The notes under the pieces are model-generated. The model saw only the letters and a program-made list of their open reading frames with translations, was not told the DNA's origin and did no database searches. A stretch of 64,000 nucleotides of DNA. Origin: CAWAMR01 sp963783095. Lineage in GTDB: Bacteria; Planctomycetota; Planctomycetia; Gemmatales; Gemmataceae. Positions within the stretch are counted from its first letter, which is position 1, and every line of letters begins with the position of its first letter. The stretch is from assembly GCA_963783095.1 (NCBI GenBank), contig CAWAMR010000002.1, forward strand, positions 310,001-374,000, in the 5' to 3' direction. Of this stretch, positions 38,704 through 47,254 are shown one piece after another. Made by a program: the position numbers and the translations under genes.

Positions 38704-39467
38704 ACTTCAATTCCCGCCACGGACGGCAAGATTCGGGTCGGGCGATAGGGGAAGCGGTCTACTTCCTCCTGTTTGGTAACACCGCTGAGCACCAGAATCG
38801 TCTCCATGCCTGCTTCCATTCCAGCGATCACATCGGTATCCATACGGTCCCCCACCATGATCGTATTTTCGGAATGCGTTCCCAACACGTTGAGCGCCCG
38901 GCGCATCATCAGGGGATTCGGCTTGCCGACGAAGTACGGCTTGACGCCCGTGGCTCGTTCGATCAGCGCTGCCATCGCTCCGCAAGCAGGCACAATTCCC
39001 TGCTCCGATGGCCCGGTTGGATCGGGATTCGTCGCGATAAATCTGGCTCCGCTTGCTACTAATCGAATCGCCTGGGTGATGTGTTCGAGGTTGTAGCTGT
39101 GGGTTTCGCCCAGCACGACATATTCGGGATTCTTATTGGTCAAGGTGTAGCCTACGTGGTGCATCGCTTGCGTCAGTCCGCTCTCACCGATCACGAAAGC
39201 CGTTCCGTTGGGCCGCTGTGACGCCAGAAATTGGGCCGTGGCAATTGCGGAAGTGAAAAGATTCTTCTCCGGAATGTGCAATCCTTCCGAGGCCAATCGG
39301 AAAGAAAGATCGCGCGCGGTATACAGCGGATTGTTGGTGATGACCAGAAACGGGGTGTTTGTCTCCAGGAGCCGGGCGATGAATTCTTCTGCGCCGGGGA
39401 TAGGCTGCCGGCCCCGCACCAGGACGCCATCCATGTCGAGCAGGAAGTTCTTCTTTGTCGCGGACAT
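38700..39467 (-). CDS. HAD superfamily phosphatase, NagD subfamily (IIA)
   Basis: 255 residues from ATG 39467. The four HAD motifs are present: LLDMDGVLVRG (nucleophile Asp), VITNNPLYTARDL, GKPNPLMMRRAL (Lys) and MVGDRMDTDVIAGMEAGM. The cap lies between motifs II and III, as in NagD/PdxP/phosphoglycolate-type enzymes; substrate could be a sugar phosphate or nucleotide monophosphate. It heads a leftward run HAD, GNAT, M16 inactive, M16 active. The repeat-rich gap upstream (39501-39604) separates it from the next leftward gene. Confidence 0.92.
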   Translation of the reverse strand: MSATKKNFLLDMDGVLVRGRQPIPGAEEFIARLLETNTPFLVITNNPLYTARDLSFRLASEGLHIPEKNLFTSAIATAQFLASQRPNGTAFVIGESGLTQAMHHVGYTLTNKNPEYVVLGETHSYNLEHITQAIRLVASGARFIATNPDPTGPSEQGIVPACGAMAALIERATGVKPYFVGKPNPLMMRRALNVLGTHSENTIMVGDRMDTDVIAGMEAGMETILVLSGVTKQEEVDRFPYRPTRILPSVAGIEV

Positions 39468-39500
39468 GCGCAATTATTCCTCGAAGTCAGGATGGAATCG

Positions 39501-39604
39501 TCTTACTCTTACTCCTATTCTTTTTATTCATGCAGTTACGAATCTTGGTTTGCAATTCCAGTGTGAAACAGGAGTAAGAATAAGAGTAAGAGTAAGAGTA
39601 AGAA
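39501..39604. repeat. gagtaa microsatellite with inverted copy
   Basis: Tandem gagtaa units at 39570-39604 (aggagtaagaataagagtaa onward) face an inverted copy tcttactcttactcctattc at 39501-39522. The two can fold into a stem with a loop of about 47 nt. It lies in the gap between two leftward genes. Confidence 0.8.
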
Positions 39605-39632
39605 TCGGTGTCGACGGTAGGCGAAGTCCACG

Positions 39633-40496
39633 TCAGGAAGGAGCGGATACATCCCTTGCCTTCTCCATTTGCTCTCGCTGTTTGTCGCGCATTGCCAGGC
39701 GAACCATGCGGGCATACTGCCGTTTTTGGGCACTCTCTCCGACCAGCAAGATTACTGCGAGAACAAGATTAGTCAGCGGCAATGACCAGTGGGCGAAGTT
39801 CATGTGCGTCACAAACGCAGCTGGGGCCGACACGCATACGTGAATGAGCAAATGCGCAAAGAGATACTGCGTCCCGTTGTGGGCGTGATGACGACGGACT
39901 TCGGGACCGATGTGGGTCTGCATTGCCTGTAATAAAGTTTCGATATTCGCTTCCGTATCGGGCCGCAATCCTTTACCTCGCAATGCCTCCATCGTGGCCA
40001 GATGCAATTCCTGGACATCAGCCAGATCGAGGCTGACCACCCCTTGCCGGATGAACTCATCATCGGGAAACGGTGAAACGGCTTCATTGTTATCGGTGAA
40101 CAGCATCCGGCCGTCGGAGAAACAGGTGATAAAACTGGCACCCGGCCAGAAGTAAAAGGGTGCCGGGACGCGTTGAAGTATGGCGTAGCACTGATTCTGT
40201 TTGTGATAAAACACGCGGAGTACGGTATACAGGCTCCACTCATGCCCGGCGAAATCGACGCGGATCCAGCCTTGGCCCAGTGGTTCGTAGCCGAGTTCCT
40301 GGAGTTGATAAACCCAGTAGGCGTAATCGGGTTCCTTGGCGGTCGGTTCGAGATGGTCGGGGTCGTTGACGCCGTTGCTGAGGTACTTGGTGCCGCCAAG
40401 CGCGGCGATCAGGGCCGGGATCCAGGTCCATGCAACGACGAGGATCGCCACCCCCCAAAGAATGGTCACGACGACATCCGGGTCAATCACCGGCAT
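39633..40496 (-). CDS. hypothetical membrane protein
   Basis: 287 residues with a membrane segment at the N-terminus (VVVTILWGVAILVVAWTWI) and two near the C-terminus, before a basic tail. The middle, about residues 50-190, is soluble and rich in aromatic residues (YHKQNQCYAILQRVPAPFYF; GASFITCFSDGRMLFTDN). I recognise the general type from planctomycete genomes but no characterised family. It stands alone. Confidence 0.65.
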   Translation of the reverse strand: MPVIDPDVVVTILWGVAILVVAWTWIPALIAALGGTKYLSNGVNDPDHLEPTAKEPDYAYWVYQLQELGYEPLGQGWIRVDFAGHEWSLYTVLRVFYHKQNQCYAILQRVPAPFYFWPGASFITCFSDGRMLFTDNNEAVSPFPDDEFIRQGVVSLDLADVQELHLATMEALRGKGLRPDTEANIETLLQAMQTHIGPEVRRHHAHNGTQYLFAHLLIHVCVSAPAAFVTHMNFAHWSLPLTNLVLAVILLVGESAQKRQYARMVRLAMRDKQREQMEKARDVSAPS

Positions 40497-40518
40497 AGGG
40501 ACCCTCTTTTCATCGCGC

Positions 40519-40530
40519 CAGAAGACAGAG
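40519..40530. repeat. partial copy of the cagaagacagag repeat
   Basis: Twelve bases identical to the start of 17656-17672, followed by a related cagaggacagaag at 40540-40552. Intergenic. Confidence 0.4.
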
Positions 40531-40631
40531 TTCAGAATGCCAGAGGACAGAAGCCAGAGGTAAGCACGTTAGAGGGGCTTTGCACCAAAACCCGCCCGGT
40601 TAACTGAACTGCATCAAAACCTCGACAGTGT

Positions 40632-41075
40632 CTAATTTTGCGTTGCATCGGTTCTACCATTGCTCATCATTTTTTCGAACTGCCGTTTAGAACGCTTGTA
40701 TCGTGCGATTGTAGCCAAACTGCGCACCGCAGGAGAAAAACTCACGACTGCCGTTGCAACAATGTATCCTACTGCAATTGCCGCCGTTGCGGCGTACATC
40801 CTCATATCGGACATGTGTGCCCATAAGTACGCAGCAAGGATACCGACTGCTGCCCCTAAAGCGAGTATGACGGCGAAAAGGAAAATTGCAATGGCGCTGC
40901 CACGCTCTATCTGCTGCACCAACAGGATCGGAATAATCACCCAGATAGTGAGTTGGAAAAACAGACCTACCTCCGTAATTTGTTCCTTCATGACCAGCAT
41001 GACGCCAAACACTATCAGATGCAAAGCCAATATGGTTCGCAGCAGTCTTTTCCCAAGTTGGGCGTCATCTGCCAT
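40632..41075 (-). CDS. hypothetical four-helix membrane protein
   Basis: 147 residues with four hydrophobic helices (LRTILALHLIVFGVMLVM, FFQLTIWVIIPILLV, IAIFLFAVILALGAAVGIL, YAATAAIAVGYIVATAVVSF) and a basic C-terminal tail (YKRSKRQFEKMMSNGR). No family recognised. The frame is clean and the composition is clearly that of a membrane protein. Confidence 0.65.
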   Translation of the reverse strand: MADDAQLGKRLLRTILALHLIVFGVMLVMKEQITEVGLFFQLTIWVIIPILLVQQIERGSAIAIFLFAVILALGAAVGILAAYLWAHMSDMRMYAATAAIAVGYIVATAVVSFSPAVRSLATIARYKRSKRQFEKMMSNGRTDATQN

Positions 41076-41188
41076 TCTAATTCTCCACTATTACTTCGAC
41101 TCCTACTGCTTCCGCAAATCGAATTAGCATCGATAATCTCGGCTCGCGTGCTGTCCTCTCTCTTTTGACATGCTGGAATTATAGCGGA

Positions 41189-42398
41189 TTACCGGCCCAA
41201 GAACTTCAGGAGCGTTTTCGCCGCCCTGCTCGCGAACTCCGGATCGTTGATGTGGCAGTCCATTTCGATCAACTGAACATTCGACCCAATCCAGTTGCGA
41301 ATGCTTTGAAACAATGCCGCATTCGCCTCCGGCCACCAGAAGGGTGCGCTTCCTTGTCAATCGCTGAAACACCTCGAAGCGGTATCAAAATCGCGGTTGG
41401 ACCTCGAGAAGCACTGGCCTTTTCGGCGATTTCCTTGCCGAGCTGATCGTTCTCTTCCGGGGTGGTTCGCATCAGAGTGACGTTCGGATTATGCTGATAG
41501 AATCGCCGGTCTTTGAATTTCGCGGGCACAGTATCGGGTGGCCCAAAGTTGACCATATCGAGCGCACCAAGGAGATAACTTGCGGAATCCCACGGATTGC
41601 AGCAGCAGTCAAGCGATCGCGTCCCGCGCTCAGGACACCGCCGACCAATTCATCGGCCAGTTCCGTGGTAGTAATGTCGAGCACGCCCGCGATCAGGCCA
41701 TCGCGGACCATCGCTTCCATGGTCTTGCCGCCGGTTCCGGTGGCGTGGAACACGAGAACCTCGTAATGGGAAGCATCCAAATCTTTGCGGGCTTGCTCGA
41801 CACACGGTGTCGTGACGCCGAACATGGTCGCCGTGATGAGAGGCCGGTCGGCATCCGCGGGTCTGGAGGGTTCCCATCCCTTCACCATCCCCACCATTGC
41901 ATTCGCGGCATTCCGCAAGATTTGCCGGCTCAATCGGTTTAATCCGCATAAATCGACCACCGAATACATCATCAGAATATCACGCACTCCCACAAACGGA
42001 GCGACCTGCCCGCTCGCCAGGGTACTGACCATCAGTTTCGGAACGCCGTAGGGAAGCGCACGCATGGCAGCAGTGCCGATCGTCGTTCCCGCCGACCCTC
42101 CCAGACCAATCACGCCATCGACTTTCTCTTGTTGGTACAATTTTTCCGCAAGTTTCGCGCATCCATCCGCCGCTAGCGATACTGCACGACCCCGATCGGC
42201 CGACAAGCGCACATCATCGAACTTAACTCCTGCCGAGCGAAAGACTTCTTCTCGTCCAATGTCCGGCTCAAACGCCGGCGCTCCCATGACACCGGCATCG
42301 ACAACCAGGGTTGAGACTCCCGCCGTGTGAAGCAAATCGCGGACAAAAGCGAACTCGGTTCCTTTGGTATCGAGGGTGCCAATCAGTAGGACGGCCAT
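41189..42398 (-). CDS. Tm-1-like N-terminal-domain protein (UPF0261), two frameshifts
   Basis: About 403 residues from ATG 42398. The N-terminal part gives LLIGTLDTKGTEFAFVRDLL, then GLGGSAGTTIGTAAMRALPY and PKLMVSTLASGQVAPFVG, all typical of the UPF0261/Tm-1-like ATP-binding family. Shifts near 41500 and 41330 lead on to MVNFGPPDTVPAKFKDR and then FWWPEANAALFQSIRNW and the end LLKFLGR at 41189. Its usual partner, a TIM-barrel PEP-hydrolase-like protein, is encoded divergently at 42879. Biochemical role is not established; the plant relative binds ATP. Confidence 0.85.
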
Positions 42399-42419
42399 TG
42401 CTCTTTTACTCCACGTGCT

Positions 42420-42487
42420 GTAGCCGAATTCGCCAGAATTCGGGTCTTCCTTTCTCGACAAACCCGAATTCTGGCGAATTCGGCTAC
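42420..42487. repeat. perfect 25-bp inverted repeat (REP-like)
   Basis: gtagccgaattcgccagaat at the start of the left arm (42420-42444) pairs perfectly with the right arm (42463-42487) around an 18-nt loop. It lies in the divergent gap between the UPF0261 gene and the small membrane gene. Confidence 0.92.
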
Positions 42488-42585
42488 CAGGCACTGAACT
42501 GTACAAGGAACTTGGAACTAATCAAAAAACGGTGCTATGCTACAGCGTGGATCGTTCTCCGGGCAACTTCATCCTGAGGTCTCTC

Positions 42586-42882
42586 ATGACGGGAATCCGT
42601 CAACGCATTCTATTACGTTATCTTCCCGTCGCGATCGCTCTGGCGGGGATGGGTTACGTTCTCGCTGTGGCAAGCGTGCATTTGCAACGAGTCTACGGCG
42701 GGATTCCCGACCCTTCCAACCAGGTTCTCTGGCGCACACCATTGACGATGGTGTGTTACGGTCTCATTCTGATGTTATCGATGGAGGGGTTAATATACCT
42801 GCTGCGTCGAAAACCACCGGCCCCTCGTCCGCCGGAACTGGATGATACGATGAACCTCTCCCGGCCTGGGCCAACTTCATGA
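42586..42882 (+). CDS. small two-helix membrane protein
   Basis: 98 residues from ATG 42586 with two membrane helices (LPVAIALAGMGYVLAVASV and PLTMVCYGLILMLSMEGLIY) and a Pro-rich tail (RRKPPAPRPPELDD). Its stop overlaps the next start as ATGA, so it is probably co-translated with the PEP-hydrolase-like gene. No family recognised. Confidence 0.65.
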   Translation: MTGIRQRILLRYLPVAIALAGMGYVLAVASVHLQRVYGGIPDPSNQVLWRTPLTMVCYGLILMLSMEGLIYLLRRKPPAPRPPELDDTMNLSRPGPTS

Positions 42883-43712
42883 GCTTTTTCTCCCGCGAAC
42901 AATGTCTCAACCGTCTTCGCTCGCAAATCGCATCGGGCAAACCCATTATCGGAGGCGGTGCAGGCACCGGCATCAGCGCCAAGTGCGCGGAAGCCGGCGG
43001 CATCGACCTCATTATCATTTATAATTCCGGCCGATTCCGCATGGCCGGACGCGGCAGCCTGAGCGGGATGATGCCCTACGGCGATGCCAATGCCATCGTG
43101 GTCGAGATGGCGCGGGAAGTGTTGCCGGTCGTCAAGAACACGCCGGTTTTGGCGGGTGTCTGCGGGACCGATCCCTTTCGGATCATGAAACTCTTTTTGC
43201 GCGATCTCCAGGCGATGGGCTTCAGCGGCGTACAGAATTTTCCTACGGTCGGCTTGATCGACGGCTCCATGCGTCAAGGTCTGGAAGAAACCGACATGGG
43301 CTACGACAAGGAAGTCGAGATGATCCGACTTGCCAGCGAACTCGGCCATTTGACCTGTCCCTATGTCTTCAATGAAACCGAAGCGGAAGCGATGGCCCGC
43401 GCCGGGGCGGATGTCTTGATCCCGCACATGGGACTGACGACGAAAGGAAGCATCGGCGCGAAGAGTGCCCTGACTCTGGATGAAGCAGCGCTACGGGTTC
43501 AGGCCATGCACGATGCCGCCAAAAAAATCAATCCGGAGGTAATGGTACTCTGTCACGGCGGGCCTATCTCGGAGCCGGACGATGCGTTGTATATCATGCA
43601 GAAGACCAAAGGAATCGTCGGCTTCTTTGGTGCATCCAGCATCGAAAGGCTGCCGACGGAAATAGCGATAACGGAATGCGTCCGAAAATTCAAATCAATC
43701 TTATCGCATTGA
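42879..43712 (+). CDS. phosphoenolpyruvate hydrolase-like TIM-barrel protein
   Basis: 277 residues, the family that also forms the C-terminal half of Tm-1-type proteins. Recognisable: KPIIGGGAGTGISAKCAEAG, LIIIYNSGRFRMAGRGSLSG, MPYGDANAIVVEMAREVLP, GVQNFPTVGLIDGSMRQGLE and FFGASSIERLPTE. The fold is a PEP-mutase/isocitrate-lyase-like TIM barrel. Overlaps the small membrane gene by 4 bp. Function unproven; a role with the divergent UPF0261 protein is inferred from their frequent pairing. Confidence 0.9.
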   Translation: MSFFSREQCLNRLRSQIASGKPIIGGGAGTGISAKCAEAGGIDLIIIYNSGRFRMAGRGSLSGMMPYGDANAIVVEMAREVLPVVKNTPVLAGVCGTDPFRIMKLFLRDLQAMGFSGVQNFPTVGLIDGSMRQGLEETDMGYDKEVEMIRLASELGHLTCPYVFNETEAEAMARAGADVLIPHMGLTTKGSIGAKSALTLDEAALRVQAMHDAAKKINPEVMVLCHGGPISEPDDALYIMQKTKGIVGFFGASSIERLPTEIAITECVRKFKSILSH

Positions 43713-43954
43713 ATCGAATACGAGACATTCACCTGTTCGGCTCGTTCCTAATCTCCGCTTGCGGCCGGAGCGAAATTCCTCAATTGGCACCTCATCCGCC
43801 CATTTCATAGTTCACCTCTGAAGTAAAGTAAATTTGGCGTACTTTGGCACACTTTCCTTTAGCGGGGGGGCGAAGGCATTGCGTTCGAGAAAATGCGGCA
43901 CGAGCCAAGGGCACGTCAGAAAGGTTCCGCTTCCCCATCGGTCCCGGCAACAAA

Positions 43955-44536
43955 TCATTGGGTTGAAGTAGCCGCCTCAGCAGTTGGCATGGCTAGAGTC
44001 TCTTCATTGCCAGAACCATTCTGCGCCCGATGAATCAATTCGGATCGAACCTTCGAGCCTTTCCGTTCTTCGATGCGTCGCTGGATTGCCTCAATGATCT
44101 TCGGTTTCGTCTTCGATCCCGTGCCCTTCAGTTCGATGGCTTCGGCAACCGTTACCAGTCCTGCTTGGGTCAAGCTTTTTAATCTGCTCATCAGTTCTGC
44201 GATGTGTGAATCCGTGACAGCTGGATCACTTGCACGGTCATAGAGGTCTTTGGTCTCGCGGGCCAATGTTGATGGATCGGCATGCACCCGTGCAATACCA
44301 CCCTTCGCGCGCGGAGATGTGGTCTTTGCCCTGGAAGCTGTCACTGGAACCTGTCCGGTTCGGGCGAATGTATCGGCTCGGGCCAGGAAGTCGGAAAAGT
44401 CCTTGAGAGTCATGTGGCTAAACGGTGCCAGTCCATGATGAATGGCCATAAAATCGCCGGCCACACCTTTTGCGCCCGATGCTTCCAGTAGTCGAGCCAG
44501 ATCGGCGAAATGCTGTTGAAGTCCGGCTACATTCAT
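43955..44536 (-). CDS. hypothetical protein coupled to a ParA ATPase
   Basis: 193 residues from ATG 44536, overlapping the ParA stop as ATGA. The N-terminal part is helical (LQQHFADLARLLEASGAKGV; FSDFLARADTFARTG), the centre is basic and low in complexity, and residues 115-160 look like a SAP/LEM-like helix-extended-helix (LTQAGLVTVAEAIELKGTGS then KPKIIEAIQRRIEERKGS), which suggests nucleic-acid binding. Likely the partner of the ParA upstream, in the place where ParB-like proteins sit (inference). Not a ParB by sequence. Confidence 0.7.
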   Translation of the reverse strand: MNVAGLQQHFADLARLLEASGAKGVAGDFMAIHHGLAPFSHMTLKDFSDFLARADTFARTGQVPVTASRAKTTSPRAKGGIARVHADPSTLARETKDLYDRASDPAVTDSHIAELMSRLKSLTQAGLVTVAEAIELKGTGSKTKPKIIEAIQRRIEERKGSKVRSELIHRAQNGSGNEETLAMPTAEAATSTQ

Positions 44537-45910
44537 GACATGACCTCCGCCTTCGCGCCGGCTGCGGACGGAGTACGGCAAAAGTTCGGCAGCCGACTCT
44601 CGACCTCTTTTGCAAGTGCGGCAAAGGCTTCGAATGCCGTATCATCAGGGCGAAGCGGGCGTTTCTCGTCCTCGGCAGCGCGAATGTCCTTACTTTGCTG
44701 GATGAAGGTATCGAATTGCGGAATGTTTTCACCCCAGACGTCGTGGCACTGGACGCGAAGTAGACTCAAGCGATTTTCTTCATCGGCAGTCAACTCAGAA
44801 CGATGGGTGCGGTTGCAGATGATGCCCATCACTTTCAAATCGTGGTTGATATTCTGCCGGAACTCTCTCAGTCTTTCGAGGAGAACCGGCACGCGGGCCG
44901 TGGCCTGTTTGCTGGGCAGAATTGGAATTAAGACATAATCGCTGGCAGCCAGCGCATTGACGCAAGAAATGTTGATGAGGGGCGGGCAGTCCAAGAGGAT
45001 AATGTCATAGGTATTCGTGATTCGCCGCAGTTGCAACTCTTTGCGCAACAGGAAACGCGGATCGTTTTTTCTCTCTCGTAAGAGCCAGCGAACGGTGAGA
45101 TTCATTTCGGCATAGGCGAGGTAATCGGTTGTGGGAACCAGTGCTGATTTTCCATCGGGAAGGATCGGGCACATGTATTCGTTCAGGTTGGGAGAAGCGG
45201 TGTAGGATGCCGCCAGGAAATCGCCCAACATCCGCTGGCTTTGAAAGAGGGATTCCTGTTGGGTTTCCGGCAAGAACAGGCTCGTGAGCGAACCTTGCAA
45301 ATCGAGATCGAGTAGAAGAGTCCGGTAACCCATCGCGTCGAGCGCAGCGCCGAGATTTCCCGTAATAGTCGTTTTGCCGACGCCGCCCTTGAGATTCAAA
45401 ACAGAGATAATGGGTGTCCGTCGAACCTCCGGATCGAGACTCCGGAACTCGCGGGCATTGGCCAGCACTTTTTCCGTCCAGGTGTGACCATCGGTTTCCA
45501 AAGCACGCTCAATGCGTCGTCGCTCACCGGCCAAGTCGGCTTGATACTGTTGCAACGTCACTCCAAGTGCTTCGAGATCCGCCTGAACTCTCTTGGCGGC
45601 CTGGGCATGGCTGGCCGCCTGATCCATAGCGGTGGCCAGTTCCTGCTGCAAAGAACTCGCATCTTTCTTGGCTGTTTCAAGTTGCAGTTCCAGCCTGGCG
45701 ATGTCTGGGCGTTCGCCACTTCCGGCCTCAATTTCTTTCAATTTCTGCTCGGCCTTGCGCCTTGCGGCGTGCCGAGTTGGTAGCAAGACGGATGACAAAC
45801 AGACAAACAGGAATGAGTGCTGCAATCGTGGAACCGACGGCGATCAGGATTTCTTTATCCGTCCAGTTAGGGCTTGCATCGGCAAACAAGAGGAACGAGG
45901 GCAAGTGCAT
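44533..45910 (-). CDS. membrane-anchored ParA/MinD-type ATPase with coiled coil, one frameshift
   Basis: About 459 residues. From ATG 45910 the first 55 residues include a membrane helix (ILIAVGSTIAALIPVCLFVI); a one-base shift near 45770 leads into a coiled coil of about 110 residues, then the ATPase. The deviant Walker A is LNLKGGVGKTTITGNLG, followed by LLLDLDLQGSLTSLF and IILLDCPPLINISCVNAL. This is the class that positions cargo or assemblies; a membrane-anchored version with a coil is less usual. It is followed by the coupled gene at 43955, and lies 126 bp past the defence-like set. Confidence 0.85.
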
Positions 45911-46036
45911 GTCAGGATGCTCCAGGTGATGGTCGTGAAGAAGGCAAAATTCCAACCGAGACTATGGTCGTCGTTCAGTTATTGAAGTGCAAGGAAAATA
46001 ACGAAATGTTGCTCTGCCACTATGGTGGTTCATTAA

Positions 46037-47254
46037 CTAGAATTTTTTGAAGAATGCGATCGTCTCTGCATTGGTATCCGCATCGCGATTCAGCAACCTG
46101 TTCCGTGATATCCGCCGATTCAACCGCGAGAAACATTCACGCAGTCCGCATCTAGCGATGATTGAAGCGACACGATCCAATACATTGCATTTATCGCGCT
46201 GGGCCGATGGTTCTCCCATGACGAGACAAAGGATTTTTCCGCGACGAAGTGTCAAGGATATATGCGCAAAGGACGTTTCAAGTTCCCTGAAATAGTCATC
46301 AAGTGCGTTCTGTCGATGACGTTTGAATCGAGCACCAATCTCGATCGTTCGCTCAGCTTCCATCGATTCGTTCAGCCACCAGTATGAGAGTCGCTGGGCA
46401 CGAACACAATCGATCGAGAAAGGGTATGGCGGAGAAGTTACAATGAGATCAACGGACTCTTGTGGTAAGCCAGTGCCAAATTGAACATCTCTCAATTCCG
46501 CGTGTGCAAAATCATTTAGATCGGACACACCAAGGCCGATCAAAGCAGGCGACTGGAGAATTGATCCAAATGCCTGAACTGCATACTGAAACAATCGCGT
46601 GAAGAATCCAATAGCGTCTCTGTAAATCAAGGTCTTCGGGACCATATTGTCAGCTACATAGCCCCAGTGTCGCGTTTGGCTACTGGCTCGCTTGGCAATG
46701 CTAGACAGCAGCACCTCTAAGAGATTGCGAGCGGGGCCACGGTGATTTTGAACCACCTCAAGAATAGTGTTCATCTCCCGCCACGTTTTTTCGTGATACC
46801 AATTGGGTAGATTCGGATCGCGAATGATGCGAGGGCCGCTCCCTTCTCTTCGCGGAGCAAATAGGGTTGATTGGGCCTCAATTCCATACTCTGAGCAACG
46901 GTCGAGTAATTCCGAGTAAGTGTCACGGCAGAGCAAATCCAACTCCGACTCCGCAAGAAACGAAGTCTTTGCAATAGCAACTCGGACGGCAATTGAGTTT
47001 GAGTCTGTTCCGTAAGCCTTTCGCCCAAGCCGAATTGCTTCTACTAGGGCAGTGCCTACTCCACAGAACGGGTCGTAAACAACATCGCCAGGCTCGGTCA
47101 GAATGTCAATTAAGTATGACGGAATTTGCGGGATGTATGAACCGGGATACCAATGGAGTCGGTGAAGGCCGTAATGCGATAAGGCTCCGTCAAAATCCCA
47201 GTTGATTTGCCGGAGAAGGGATTCAATCCGCGATTCAGCTAGTACCACGTTCAA
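46037..47254 (-). CDS. DNA methyltransferase, N4/N6-amino type (second methylase of the set)
   Basis: 405 residues. SAM motif DVVYDPFCGVGTALVEA near 57-73, catalytic motif TSPPYPF near 273-279, and in front of the SAM motif a motif-X-like HWYPGSYIPQIPSYLIDIL. About 200 residues, room for a target-recognition domain, lie between motifs I and IV, as in the other methylase here. The start is a TTG overlapping the stop of the HD gene by 4 bp (TTGA), showing tight coupling. Likely modifies a specific DNA sequence; target unknown and no restriction endonuclease is adjacent. Confidence 0.88.
   Translation of the reverse strand: MNVVLAESRIESLLRQINWDFDGALSHYGLHRLHWYPGSYIPQIPSYLIDILTEPGDVVYDPFCGVGTALVEAIRLGRKAYGTDSNSIAVRVAIAKTSFLAESELDLLCRDTYSELLDRCSEYGIEAQSTLFAPRREGSGPRIIRDPNLPNWYHEKTWREMNTILEVVQNHRGPARNLLEVLLSSIAKRASSQTRHWGYVADNMVPKTLIYRDAIGFFTRLFQYAVQAFGSILQSPALIGLGVSDLNDFAHAELRDVQFGTGLPQESVDLIVTSPPYPFSIDCVRAQRLSYWWLNESMEAERTIEIGARFKRHRQNALDDYFRELETSFAHISLTLRRGKILCLVMGEPSAQRDKCNVLDRVASIIARCGLRECFSRLNRRISRNRLLNRDADTNAETIAFFKKF

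Noticed and set aside
39570..39604. CRISPR array
   Set aside because: The repeats are six bases, contiguous and without spacers; it is a microsatellite.
44282..45985. Rightward frames opposite the ParA locus
   Set aside because: Shadows of the ParA and partner genes, with no motif of their own.
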